Assembly (NCBI GenBank): GCA_016209255.1
Contig: JACQWL010000590.1
Location: 1-37,269 of the forward strand
Reading direction: 5' to 3'
From: Verrucomicrobiota bacterium
Lineage (GTDB): Bacteria; Verrucomicrobiota; Verrucomicrobiia; Opitutales; Opitutaceae
DNA: 37,269 bases
Numbering within the stretch: the stretch's first letter is position 1; the number at the start of each line of letters is the position of its first letter. The position numbers and the translations under genes are program-made. The notes under the pieces were generated by a model that searched no databases, was not told the DNA's origin, and worked only from the letters and a program-made list of their open reading frames with translations. Shown in pieces: positions 8,862 to 18,650 of the stretch.

Positions 8862-11162
8862 ATGATGCGCCACGTGATTCTTCTGGCCGCTGCAGAGGTA
8901 GCGGTGCGCGCCGGCCTGTCGGCGGCGGCCCCGCCAGTCCTGCACTACAACGCCCCCGCGGCGAACTGGAACGAGGCGCTGCCCGTCGGCAACGGGCGCC
9001 TCGGCGCGATGGTGTTCGGCACCGTCAACCGCGAGCACCTCTCGCTCAACGAGGACAGCATCTGGTCGGGCGAATACCACTACACCCCGAGCCCGCAAAT
9101 GCGTGAGGCGCTGCCGGAGGTGCGTCGGTTGCTGTTCGCGGGCGACTACGCCGCGGCCCACGCCCTCGCGGAGAAGACCTTCGCCTATCCCAACGACCCC
9201 CGCTACGGGCACTATCAACCGCTCGCGGATCTGTGGATTGATTTCCCCGCGTCGGTCGGCGTCGCGGCCGGCAATTACCGGCGTGAGCTCAACCTTGAAG
9301 AGGCGGTCGCCGAGACCCGCTTCACGCAGGACGGCGTGCAATTTACCCGCACGGTCTTCGCCAGCGCGCCGGCTGCGGTGCTGGTCGTGCGGCTTACCGC
9401 CAACAAGCCCGGCCGGATCACGTGCGCAGTGGAGCTGACGCGCGGCCGCGACGCGCTCGTTCAGGCCGAGGGGCCCGGCCGGATTGTGCTGACGGGCTCG
9501 ACGCCGTATGGCGGCGTGCGCTTCGCCACGGTGCTGGAGGCGCGCGCCGACGGCGGTCGCGTGCGCGTGAACGGATCGCGGCTGCAAGTCGAGGGGGCGG
9601 ATGCCGTGACGCTCGTCCTCGCCGCGCAGAGCACGCTTCGCCACCAAGATCCGCTCGCGATCGCGCGCGAGCAGGCTGCGCGGTCCGTCGCACAGCCATG
9701 GGAGGAACTGCGCGCCGCCCACGTGCGGGATTACCAGCCGCTCTACCGTCGCGTGACGCTCAGCCTCGGCCCGGACCCCATGGGGAGCGTGCGAACGGAC
9801 GAGCGTCTCGCGCGGGTGAAAGCCGGCGCCGGCGATCCCGCGCTGGCTGCGCTGTTTTTTCAATTCGGGCGCTATTTATTGATCAGCAGTTCACGTCCCG
9901 ACGCGCTGCCCGCCAACCTGCAGGGCATTTGGAACGACAGCTACAAACCGGCGTGGTTTTCCGACTACACGATCAACATCAACACGCAGATGAACTACTG
10001 GCCCGCCGAGCCAGCGAATCTCGCCGAGCTGACCGAGCCGCTGTTCGCTCTGATCGAAAAATTGCGGCCGGTGGGCCGCCAGGCGGCGCGTGATCGCTAT
10101 GGCTGCCGGGGCTGGGTGCTGAGCACGCGCACGGCACCGTGGGCGACCTCGGAACTGCGCGGGACCGCGTCGCTGCTGTTCAACGACGCCGCCGCTTGGC
10201 TCAGCTTGCACCTCTGGGATCACTATCTTTTCGCGCCCGACGGTGAGTTCCTCGCGAAGAGGGTTTATCCCGTGCTGAAAGAAAGCGCGGAATTTTATCT
10301 CGATTTCCTCGTGGCCGAGCCGAAGCACGGCTGGCTGGTCGCGGGTCCGGCCGGTTCCCCGGAGAACAAATTCAAGGCCCCAGACGGATCCAGCGGCGCG
10401 CTGACGATGGGGCCGACGATGAGCCAGCAGATCGTGCGCGAGCTGTTCACGGCGTGTCTCGTCGCCGGTGAGACCCTTGGCGCGGATGAACCGTTTCGCG
10501 CTGAGTTGAAGGCCCGCCTGGCGAAACTCGCCCCGATGCAAATCGGCCGGCATGGCCAGTTGCAGGAGTGGCTGGAAGATTTTGAAGAAGTCGAACCGCA
10601 GCACCGGCATGTTTCCCATCTCTTCGGGCTGCATCCCGGCACCCAGATTTCGCCCCGCCTTACGCCCGAACTCGCCGCGGCGGCCCGGCGCACGCTCGAG
10701 CGGCGGGGCGACGGCGGGACGGGCTGGAGCAAGGCGTGGAAAATCAATTTCTGGGCGCGGCTGCTCGATGGAGACCATGCGCACAAGATGCTGCACGAAC
10801 TGCTCGCGCAGAGCACGCTGCCGAATCTTTTCGACAATCATCCGCCGTTCCAAATCGACGGCAATTTCGGAGCCACCGCCGGCATCGCGGAGATGCTGCT
10901 ACAGAGTCATCTCGGCGAACTGCACCTGCTGCCGGCACTGCCGTCAGCGTGGCCGACCGGGTCCGTAACGGGGCTCCGTGCTCGCGGGGGCTTCACCGTC
11001 GATCTCGCCTGGAGCGATGGAAAACTGACGCGGGCCACCGTGCGCGCGACCGCCGCGTCCCGCGCAACCCTGCGCTGGGGTGAGCGCACGCGCGTCCTTG
11101 AGTTCGAGCGCGGCGGCGCCAAGACCATCGAGGCGGATTTCTTCACCGCACCCGCTCCGTGA
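8862..11162 (+). CDS. Glycoside hydrolase family 95 (alpha-L-fucosidase / alpha-L-galactosidase type)
   Basis: 766 aa; NEALPVGNGRLGAMVFG, LSLNEDSIWSG, NINTQMNYWPAEPANL (catalytic Asn region), QIDGNFGATAGIAEMLLQSH (catalytic Asp region). Confidence 0.93.
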   Translation: MMRHVILLAAAEVAVRAGLSAAAPPVLHYNAPAANWNEALPVGNGRLGAMVFGTVNREHLSLNEDSIWSGEYHYTPSPQMREALPEVRRLLFAGDYAAAHALAEKTFAYPNDPRYGHYQPLADLWIDFPASVGVAAGNYRRELNLEEAVAETRFTQDGVQFTRTVFASAPAAVLVVRLTANKPGRITCAVELTRGRDALVQAEGPGRIVLTGSTPYGGVRFATVLEARADGGRVRVNGSRLQVEGADAVTLVLAAQSTLRHQDPLAIAREQAARSVAQPWEELRAAHVRDYQPLYRRVTLSLGPDPMGSVRTDERLARVKAGAGDPALAALFFQFGRYLLISSSRPDALPANLQGIWNDSYKPAWFSDYTININTQMNYWPAEPANLAELTEPLFALIEKLRPVGRQAARDRYGCRGWVLSTRTAPWATSELRGTASLLFNDAAAWLSLHLWDHYLFAPDGEFLAKRVYPVLKESAEFYLDFLVAEPKHGWLVAGPAGSPENKFKAPDGSSGALTMGPTMSQQIVRELFTACLVAGETLGADEPFRAELKARLAKLAPMQIGRHGQLQEWLEDFEEVEPQHRHVSHLFGLHPGTQISPRLTPELAAAARRTLERRGDGGTGWSKAWKINFWARLLDGDHAHKMLHELLAQSTLPNLFDNHPPFQIDGNFGATAGIAEMLLQSHLGELHLLPALPSAWPTGSVTGLRARGGFTVDLAWSDGKLTRATVRATAASRATLRWGERTRVLEFERGGAKTIEADFFTAPAP

Positions 11163-12691
11163 AGCCGCCGCGTCGTCTCCTTGCTTTCGTCCTCCCGATG
11201 GTCGGGTGGATCGCGCTCTACAGTTCACCGGCGCAAGAGGCGCGTGAGCGCACGGTGCGACTCCCGGATTCGGATGCCAATTGGAAGCGGGCGCGGCTCT
11301 ACGTGGAGGAGACGCCGGATGCGGATTACCGGCATGCTTCGGCCGCGGCCCATGAAGCGTTTCGTGATCTGAAGTTCGGCGTGCGCGTTCATTGGGGACT
11401 CTACTCGATCGGCGGGCGGCCGGCCGAATCGTGGCCGTTTCTCTCCATGTCGAACGAGGAGCGGCAGCGCTATCAGCAGCTCTACCGGACGTGGAATCCT
11501 TCCCGCTTTAATGCCGAGGAATGGGTGGCGCTTTTCGAGCGAGCGGGAGCGCGGTGTTTCGCGTTCACGGCGAAACACCACGAGGGATTCTCCATGTTCG
11601 ACACGCAGACCCGCGTGCGCCGCCGCGTAAACTGGACCGCCGCCGGAGGCCCCGCGATCGAGGAATGCGATCTGGCCTACAGCATCGCCGAGACTCCGTT
11701 CCGGCGCGACGTGGTGCGGGAACTGGCGGACGCGTCCCATCGCCACGGCCTCAAGATCGATCTCTATTTTTCCCACCCCGATTGGTATGACGCGGATTTC
11801 CGGCCGTGGGGGTTTCATCCCCTGCAACGGCCGGGCGCCCCGGATGCGGAGGCCGTTGCGAAACGCCAAGGCCGGCCGTTGGCGTTCGCCACCGAACCCA
11901 CGGACGCGGAGGAGGGCAGGATGCTGGCGCGGCACCGCGACCAGTTGCGCGAGCTGCTGACCAACTACGGCACCATCGACATGGTGTGCCTGGACATCAG
12001 TCTCGGCGCCAGAGTCTGGCCCCAACTCAAGGCCACGCTGAAGGAACTGCGGGCCCTTCAACCCGACGTGATGTTCCGCGCGCGCGGCATCGGCAACTAT
12101 GGCGACTATTACACTCCGGAGGGATTTGTGCCGGGTTCCAAGGAACCCACCGCAATGCCGTGGATGGTCATCTCGGCGCTCGGGCGCTCGTTTTCCTACG
12201 AGCCCGAGGCCACCAAATACAAAGGCGCCCAGTGGATCGTGCGGAACCTGATTGAGACCGTCGCGAAGGGCGGAAATTTCATGGTCGGGGTCGGTCCGGA
12301 TGCCACTGGCAGCTTTCATCCCGCCGCCGCGGCGCAGCTGGAGCAAACCGGTGCGTGGCTGCGCACCAACGCCGAAGGCATCTACGCCACACGCCCCAGG
12401 GATGGCGACGACTGGCGCGAGGGAGATAATATCCGCTTCACCCGCTCAAAGGACGCAAAAATTGTTTACGCGTTTGCGCAGGCGTGGCCCGGCGACGAGC
12501 TGACGCTTCGCACCGTGCGCACTCGGGCCGGCTCGACGGTGCGACTGCTGGGATATCCCCCGGCCCTCGCGTGGCGCCACGACGCCGAACGCGGTTTGAT
12601 CGTCGCGCTGCCGCGTGAACTGCAGGAGACGGCGCAACGCCCGTCGCCCTTCGCCCACACTTTCCGGATCGAAGTCGATTCGTCACCCTGA
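11159..12691 (+). CDS. Glycoside hydrolase family 29 alpha-L-fucosidase
   Basis: 510 aa; FGVRVHWGLYSIGG, AKHHEGFSMFDT, IDLYFSHPDWY, GTIDMVCLDIS (candidate nucleophile Asp), NLIETVAKGGNFMVGVGPDATG. GTG start overlaps the GH95 stop. Confidence 0.92.
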   Translation: MKPPRRLLAFVLPMVGWIALYSSPAQEARERTVRLPDSDANWKRARLYVEETPDADYRHASAAAHEAFRDLKFGVRVHWGLYSIGGRPAESWPFLSMSNEERQRYQQLYRTWNPSRFNAEEWVALFERAGARCFAFTAKHHEGFSMFDTQTRVRRRVNWTAAGGPAIEECDLAYSIAETPFRRDVVRELADASHRHGLKIDLYFSHPDWYDADFRPWGFHPLQRPGAPDAEAVAKRQGRPLAFATEPTDAEEGRMLARHRDQLRELLTNYGTIDMVCLDISLGARVWPQLKATLKELRALQPDVMFRARGIGNYGDYYTPEGFVPGSKEPTAMPWMVISALGRSFSYEPEATKYKGAQWIVRNLIETVAKGGNFMVGVGPDATGSFHPAAAAQLEQTGAWLRTNAEGIYATRPRDGDDWREGDNIRFTRSKDAKIVYAFAQAWPGDELTLRTVRTRAGSTVRLLGYPPALAWRHDAERGLIVALPRELQETAQRPSPFAHTFRIEVDSSP

Positions 12692-12734
12692 CGCGCGGCG
12701 CTGGCCGCCACCCTCCGATCAAAGCATACTCCTC

Positions 12735-14777
12735 ATGATCAATAAAACGTCCCTGGTTCTGGGCGTGCTGCTGGCCCTGTGCTGGCCCGCCGCCGCCCGT
12801 GCTCAAACAGGCGCCACCGCGGCGCCAACGGATTCGGCCGCCGACGTCCGCCGCCTTTCCCTGAACGGCCTGTGGAAATTCTCGGCCGACTACCAAAACT
12901 GGGGCGACAAGGCCCAGTGGTTCTCGCCGAAGACCGGCGACGGCGGCTGGGACACTTTGAAAGTGCCGGGCACATGGTCACATGACCCGCGATTCATCGG
13001 CTTCATCGGCGCGGGGTGGTATCGCCAGCGGTTCACACCGCCAGAGGTGAAGCCAGGCGAGCACGTGCGGCTCGCCTTCGGCGCGGTGTTTCGCCGCGCG
13101 CGGGTCTGGTTGAACGGCGAACTGCTCGGCTCACATGACTTCGGCTACACGCCCTTCGAGTTCGACGTCACCGACCGGCTCAAGCCCGGCGTGCCCAACT
13201 TGGTCGTAGTGTGCGCCGACAACAGCTGGACGAAGCTTTCCGGGCAACCGGTCGTCGCGTGGTGGGACGACGGCGGGATCATCCGCGACGTCGAGTTGCT
13301 CGTCGGCCCCGGCATCTATGTGGCACGGCAAAAGGTCGAGGCGGCGCCCGATCTCGCCGCCGGCACGGCCGCGGTGCGACTGCGGGCGTGGGTGCGCAAC
13401 ACCACGAAATCATCGCAGCGCGTGCGCGTGCGCGCGGAAATTTCCCGGGAGGAAACCTGGCTGGCCCTGCCGCCCGCCGCCGCCGAGACGGAGGTCGCGT
13501 CCGGCGCCACCGCGACCGTCGAACTCAACTTCACGCTCGCCAAAGACCAGGTGTCGCTCTGGCAACTCGACGCCCCGGTCCTCTACCAGATGCGCACGAC
13601 CGTCGACGGCCACGCGCGCGACACGGTGCGCTTCGGGCTGCGCCGTTTTGAGACGCGCGGAACGCAACTCCTGCTCAACGGCCACCCCATCCGGCTCGCC
13701 GGGGCCAACCGCCACGCCAGCTATCCCGGCGGCGGCCAGGACGAGCCGACGGACGTGATCGTGCGCGATCTGCAATTGATGAAGGCAGCCGGCCTGGTCT
13801 TTCAGCGGTTGATTCACTATCCAGTCCCGCCCGCCGTCCTCGACTGGGCCGATCGCCACGGCATGCTGATGATCGCCGAGGCCAGCCACACCCATTTTCC
13901 GGAAAACGACCTGGATTCGCCGGAGATGCAGAGCACGTTTCAGCGCCAGCACCGCGAAATGATGGAGCGCGACTGGAACCACCCCTCGATCATCGCGTGG
14001 AGCGTGGCGAACGAGATTGCGGCCGACACTCCGCCGGGCGTGCGGTGGGTGAAAACCATGCGGGACTTCACGCTCGGGCTGGACCCGACGCGCCTCGTCG
14101 TGTTTGCCAGCAACACGGTGAGCAAGGCGAAGCTCATGCCGGAGGGCGAAGGTTCCGTCCATGCGGATTTCGTGTGCCTCAACACCTACGGCGCGACGCC
14201 GCAGCAAAACGCGGCGAACATCGATCGCGCCCACGCGCTGTTTCCCGACAAGCCGCTCATCGTGACCGAATACGGCCTGCGGCGCAACTGGGTGGAGGAC
14301 GAGGTGGAGCGGGTGGACTGGTTTCGCGAGATGCTCGCGATCTTCCGCGCGCGTCCGTTTGTCTCCGGTGCGTCGATCTGGAGCTTCAACGATTACCGCA
14401 GCCGTTATGTCGGCACGAGTGCGAACGGCTGGCGCGAATGGGGCATCGTCGATCCCGAGCGCAAGCCCACCGCCACCTACGATGCCCTCCGCCGCGAGCA
14501 CTCGGGCTTCGTCGTGCGCGAGGCGACGGTCGCGGCGGGCTTCGCCACCATCCGGCTCGAGCCGCGCGTCGATTTCCCCGTGTTTCCCCCGGTCGCATGC
14601 GAACTGCGGGTGAATTTCATGGACGCACAGTATCGGCTGATCGAAACGAAGTCATCGCCGCTGCGCACCGATGCGCCGATGAAACTCGCCGCTCCGCCGG
14701 GCACGAGCGCCCTTCGCGCGGAAATCTGGCGCGGAGGTTTCCGCACCGGGACGTTCGGCCTGGTCCCGCCAAACTGA
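12735..14777 (+). CDS. Glycoside hydrolase family 2 (beta-galactosidase/beta-glucuronidase-like)
   Basis: Signal peptide from ATG 12735; LSLNGLWKFSAD, GWYRQRF, acid/base IIAWSVANEIA, nucleophile PLIVTEYG. Confidence 0.92.
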   Translation: MINKTSLVLGVLLALCWPAAARAQTGATAAPTDSAADVRRLSLNGLWKFSADYQNWGDKAQWFSPKTGDGGWDTLKVPGTWSHDPRFIGFIGAGWYRQRFTPPEVKPGEHVRLAFGAVFRRARVWLNGELLGSHDFGYTPFEFDVTDRLKPGVPNLVVVCADNSWTKLSGQPVVAWWDDGGIIRDVELLVGPGIYVARQKVEAAPDLAAGTAAVRLRAWVRNTTKSSQRVRVRAEISREETWLALPPAAAETEVASGATATVELNFTLAKDQVSLWQLDAPVLYQMRTTVDGHARDTVRFGLRRFETRGTQLLLNGHPIRLAGANRHASYPGGGQDEPTDVIVRDLQLMKAAGLVFQRLIHYPVPPAVLDWADRHGMLMIAEASHTHFPENDLDSPEMQSTFQRQHREMMERDWNHPSIIAWSVANEIAADTPPGVRWVKTMRDFTLGLDPTRLVVFASNTVSKAKLMPEGEGSVHADFVCLNTYGATPQQNAANIDRAHALFPDKPLIVTEYGLRRNWVEDEVERVDWFREMLAIFRARPFVSGASIWSFNDYRSRYVGTSANGWREWGIVDPERKPTATYDALRREHSGFVVREATVAAGFATIRLEPRVDFPVFPPVACELRVNFMDAQYRLIETKSSPLRTDAPMKLAAPPGTSALRAEIWRGGFRTGTFGLVPPN

Positions 14778-14802
14778 GTCGCAATCACCGCTTCACTCCA
14801 CG

Positions 14803-15540
14803 ATGAAAATTCAAAACTGCCTGTTGCTCGGCGTGCTCGTCGGACTGATCGCCAATGGCACATCGGCCCAGAATCAACCGCCGCCACCGCCCGCGGCAAA
14901 AGTCGATCCAGCGTATGCGCCCGTCGCTGACGATCCCAAACTGCCGCGCGTGCTGCTCATCGGCGACTCGGTCTCGGTCGGCTACACCCTTGCGCTGCGC
15001 AAAGAACTGGCCGGCACGGCCAACCTCCATCGCCCGCCGGCCAATTGCGGGTCGACGAAAACCGGCCTGCGCGACCTGGACAAATGGCTGGGCGAGGGCA
15101 GGTGGGATGTCATCCACTTCAACTGGGGCCTCCACGATCTCGGCTATCGCTTCACCGAAGACTCGAACCGGGACGCCAACGGAACCTACGCGCGCCCCGA
15201 CAACGGCGGCCACCAGCACGTGCCGCCGGCCGAGTATGAAAAGAACCTCCGTGCACTCGTCTACCGTCTGAAGCGGACCGGCGCGAAACTCATCTTTGCA
15301 ACCACCACACCAGTGCCGGCTGACCTGAACGCATACGTCAAGGCGTCGGAACTGCCCTACAACGAGGTCGCGAAAAAAGTCATGCGCGAAGAGGGAGTGA
15401 CGACGAACGATCTGTGGGCGTTCGCCACGCCGCAACTCGGCCAGATCCAGCAAGGCGGCAACCCGCACTTCACGGCCAAAGGGTCGGCGGCATTGGCCCG
15501 TGAAGTGGCGCGGGCGATCACGGCGGCCCTCGCAAATTAG
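14803..15540 (+). CDS. SGNH/GDSL-family hydrolase (possible carbohydrate esterase)
   Basis: 245 aa; VLLIGDSVSVGY (block I), IHFNWGLHDL, GGNPHFTAKGSAALA (His block); signal peptide. Confidence 0.82.
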   Translation: MKIQNCLLLGVLVGLIANGTSAQNQPPPPPAAKVDPAYAPVADDPKLPRVLLIGDSVSVGYTLALRKELAGTANLHRPPANCGSTKTGLRDLDKWLGEGRWDVIHFNWGLHDLGYRFTEDSNRDANGTYARPDNGGHQHVPPAEYEKNLRALVYRLKRTGAKLIFATTTPVPADLNAYVKASELPYNEVAKKVMREEGVTTNDLWAFATPQLGQIQQGGNPHFTAKGSAALAREVARAITAALAN

Positions 15541-15543
15541 GCA

Positions 15544-15561
15544 CAAAGGACCGCTCCTTTG
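15544..15561 (+). other. Inverted repeat / possible terminator-like hairpin CAAAGGA-CCGC-TCCTTTG
   Basis: Perfect 7-bp arms and 4-nt loop, directly after the SGNH stop codon (15538-15540), upstream of operator site 2. Confidence 0.45.
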
Positions 15562-15574
15562 CATGGCGCCGTTT

Positions 15575-15590
15575 GGTGAACGTGTTCACT
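15575..15590. promoter_or_regulatory. Candidate operator site 2, GGTGAACGTGTTCACT
   Basis: GTGAAC-GT-GTTCAC palindrome; same pattern as 3875 and 23520; 114 nt upstream of ATG 15705. Confidence 0.72.
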
Positions 15591-15678
15591 AACGAGTTCG
15601 TTGCATGTATTGCCCGGAGACTACTTTTCTCATGCCGCCTCGGGTCCGTTGTGGACCTCACGTTCGCCGTGCCCTTTA

Positions 15679-15695
15679 AAAGAATCGTATTCTTT
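15679..15695 (+). promoter_or_regulatory. AT-rich inverted repeat AAAGAAT-CGT-ATTCTTT next to the TBDR1 start codon
   Basis: Perfect 7-bp arms with 3-nt loop, ending 9 nt before ATG 15705. Confidence 0.5.
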
Positions 15696-15704
15696 ACCAA
15701 GCCC

Positions 15705-18650
15705 ATGAAATCAGTGTCCCATCACCGTAGCGTTTGCTGGCACTCTGCCATCTCGGTCGCCGCCGCCCTCGCCCTCGCCAACGTCATGCCGGCCCAAACC
15801 GTCGCGACCGTGCCGCCCGCCACGTCCGCCAAATCCAGCGACGTGGTCCAATTGTCGCCCTTCGAAGTCATCAGCGACGCCACCGACACCTACGAGGCCA
15901 CCAACACCGCATCGCTCACCGGCATGAGCACGTCGCTGAACAAGGCGCCGCTTGATGCGCGCATCCTCAACCGCACCCTCATATCCGAACTCGGCGGTGG
16001 CGATGTCTTCAAGATGCTGTCGGACTTCGGCGGACTCGGGGCGATGTTGTTCGGCGGCGGCAACGAGGACCAACGCGGGATGCAGGACGGCGATCAGGCG
16101 CAGCCCGGCGGCCTTAGCAGCCGCGGTTTCACGATCAGTGAGCCGCGCCGCGATGGTTTTCTGCGATCATCGACGTCGATGTTTAACTCGTTTGACGTGG
16201 AGAGCGCGGAGGCGATCAACGGCTCCAATAATCTACTTTACGGATCGGGTGAAGCGGGCGGAGTCGTGGTGATCAACTCCAAGCGCGCCCGGGTGAAGCA
16301 GAATTCCTTCAAGTTCAGCGCCATGATGGATTCCGAGGGGACCCAGCGCTACACCGTCGATCTCAACGCGGGAACCCCGCGCTTTGGGATCAGGGTCAAC
16401 GGACTGAAGAGCCAGGACAAGTATTGGCGTCCCATCCTCAGCCTCGACCAGGAGGGGCTGCAAACGGCCGTGACGCTGCGGCCCTATCGTTGGCTGAACG
16501 TGTTTGCCGACTACCGGCACTACCAAAGGGCGGCAGTGCATTCCCGGGAAGCCACGATTCGCGCCCCGACAAATCTGCTGCTCACCACCGGTGAGCGTCT
16601 CGACAACCAGCCCTCGCGCTACATCACGGGGGTCGGTGGTTCCGCACTGACAAACAACTTCGTCACGATGACCACGGACTCTTCGCTGATCGGCGCGCTG
16701 CCCCGGCAGCATTGGGTTAATGAATCCAAGTCGATCACCGTCGATGTCACTCCCAGGCCAGATCTCGCGTTCCAATTTCGATATGGGCATGATGACCGCG
16801 TCAATAACGGCATCAATGCCTCGAGCACGACCGTTTATCACCCGGATTCACCGTTGAACTTGTTCGTCGACAGCACCGGTGCACCAAAACGCGAATGGGC
16901 GATCTTTGCGGCGCCAAACGTCGGGCCGTTCTGGACTGGCGCACATGGCTACAAGTTCACCGCCGTTGGCTCGCGGAATCTCGGCCGGTGGGGCGATCAC
17001 AAACTGAGCGGATTCTATTCGAATCAGGAATCGTGGTCGAACCGGCAGGAGTATCGTTACTACGAGGTCGATGCCACCGGGAACACGATTCAGAACATGG
17101 CAAACATCACGAATGGTGATTCTGGGCGGAATCTGATGCCCGCTGCGTGGATGCCGGCTTTTTCCCCCACGCTCTTCGGCGGCATTCCCTGGCCGACCAC
17201 CGATCTCGTTCATCCGAACAGCGGCAAACGATATCGGCTCCATCCAATGGTTTACGCCGGCGCGGTGCCGGCCACCGCCGCGAACCCGATGGGTATGTCC
17301 GGCCCCATCAATACGACCGCCACCACGCTGCCGATCGGCGCACCCAGCTCGACGATTTACACGCTCGATGACACGAGCGAGAAAAGCACCGGCTTCAGCC
17401 TGGCGAGTTCCTTTTGGAAAGGCCGAATCGATACGATGGTTGGCCTCCGCACCGAGACCGCCGACACCATCCGCGTGACGACGCTCGTGCAGCGGGGCCC
17501 GATCAGCTACGACAGCCGCACCTACGGCATGGTCGTCGATACGCCCGTGCCCGGCATCCGCGCCTACGGCAGCTACTCGACCAATTCGAAAATCAACTTC
17601 GCGACCGACCGCGACGTCTTCAACAACATCCTGCCGCTCGGCCAGGGCAACACGCGCGAGGGCGGCCTCAAGCTCTCCCTGTGGGACCACCGCGTGTCAG
17701 GCAATATCACTTACTACATCACGGAAGCCGAGAACTTCACCGCGGGGCTCGGGACGGTGCGCAACGACGTCGATCCCGACGGCATTAACGGCCGCAACGG
17801 CGGCGGCAGCTTCGTGTTCAACAAAGTGTCGGACGGTCTCAGCGCGAGCCTTTCGGCGCGGCCGCTCAAGCCCTGGCAGGTCACGGTCAGTTTCACGCAG
17901 TCGAACGGGTCGGAGCGCAGCAACATCAGTCTGCCCGTTTTCTACAACGACGAGTTCAACACGACGACCGTCAACGGCCAACAGGTCGTAGCGATCAAGA
18001 GCGGCACCGGCACGTTCACGCCGCTCTTGGTGCCGAGCGATCCCGCCAATCCAGCGTCGGCGCAGATTCCGCTTTCGATCGCGATGATGAAGGATTCAAC
18101 CAGCCCGTATTTCGCGACGCTCGATCCGGATTCCGGCCAGATCGTCAACGCCCAAAACCTTGGCCTGCGCACCACCGGCGTCGGCACGCTGCGCACGGGC
18201 CAGCCCATTGCGGGCCACCAACTCGGCTTCGTGCCGCCCGTGAATCCAATCATCGTGCGCAAGGCGGGCGAACCCACGACAGGTTACGCCGAAAACTCCT
18301 TCAGCTTTATCAACCGCTTCCAAGTGAGCGAAGGCCGCCTGCGCGGCCTCGTGCTGGGACTGGCAACCGTTTATCAAGTCGGTTTCCGCGCCTATGCCTA
18401 TACCGACGCCGCCGACGGCGGAAAGCGAAAGATCTATTACTATCCCGACAAGTTCGAGAACAACGCCTTCATGGTCTACAATTTTCGCCCGACGAAGCGC
18501 GTGCAGGCATCGGTGCAGCTCAACGTCTCCAATCTCTTCGACAAGCAAGAGGTGTTGAAGCTGCTGCGCAACACAAACGGCACGGTGCGCTACTTCACCT
18601 ATCAATATAACCCGCGAAATATTGCGCTCACCATGAACCTCACGTTTTGA
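15705..18650 (+). CDS. TonB-dependent receptor (paralog 1)
   Basis: Signal peptide from ATG 15705; DVVQLSPFEVISDATDTYEATNTASLTGMSTSLNKAPLDARILNRTLISELGGG plug region; C-terminal NVSNLFDKQEVLKLL...NPRNIALTMNLTF. Confidence 0.92.
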   Translation: MKSVSHHRSVCWHSAISVAAALALANVMPAQTVATVPPATSAKSSDVVQLSPFEVISDATDTYEATNTASLTGMSTSLNKAPLDARILNRTLISELGGGDVFKMLSDFGGLGAMLFGGGNEDQRGMQDGDQAQPGGLSSRGFTISEPRRDGFLRSSTSMFNSFDVESAEAINGSNNLLYGSGEAGGVVVINSKRARVKQNSFKFSAMMDSEGTQRYTVDLNAGTPRFGIRVNGLKSQDKYWRPILSLDQEGLQTAVTLRPYRWLNVFADYRHYQRAAVHSREATIRAPTNLLLTTGERLDNQPSRYITGVGGSALTNNFVTMTTDSSLIGALPRQHWVNESKSITVDVTPRPDLAFQFRYGHDDRVNNGINASSTTVYHPDSPLNLFVDSTGAPKREWAIFAAPNVGPFWTGAHGYKFTAVGSRNLGRWGDHKLSGFYSNQESWSNRQEYRYYEVDATGNTIQNMANITNGDSGRNLMPAAWMPAFSPTLFGGIPWPTTDLVHPNSGKRYRLHPMVYAGAVPATAANPMGMSGPINTTATTLPIGAPSSTIYTLDDTSEKSTGFSLASSFWKGRIDTMVGLRTETADTIRVTTLVQRGPISYDSRTYGMVVDTPVPGIRAYGSYSTNSKINFATDRDVFNNILPLGQGNTREGGLKLSLWDHRVSGNITYYITEAENFTAGLGTVRNDVDPDGINGRNGGGSFVFNKVSDGLSASLSARPLKPWQVTVSFTQSNGSERSNISLPVFYNDEFNTTTVNGQQVVAIKSGTGTFTPLLVPSDPANPASAQIPLSIAMMKDSTSPYFATLDPDSGQIVNAQNLGLRTTGVGTLRTGQPIAGHQLGFVPPVNPIIVRKAGEPTTGYAENSFSFINRFQVSEGRLRGLVLGLATVYQVGFRAYAYTDAADGGKRKIYYYPDKFENNAFMVYNFRPTKRVQASVQLNVSNLFDKQEVLKLLRNTNGTVRYFTYQYNPRNIALTMNLTF

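Noticed and set aside
15573-15704. N-terminal extension of the TBDR1 ORF (MVNVFTNEFVACIARR...)
   Set aside because: It reads through the operator palindrome and the AT-rich hairpin; a proper signal peptide begins at ATG 15705. The ORF at 23518 (MVNEFT...) is likewise just operator site 3 translated.
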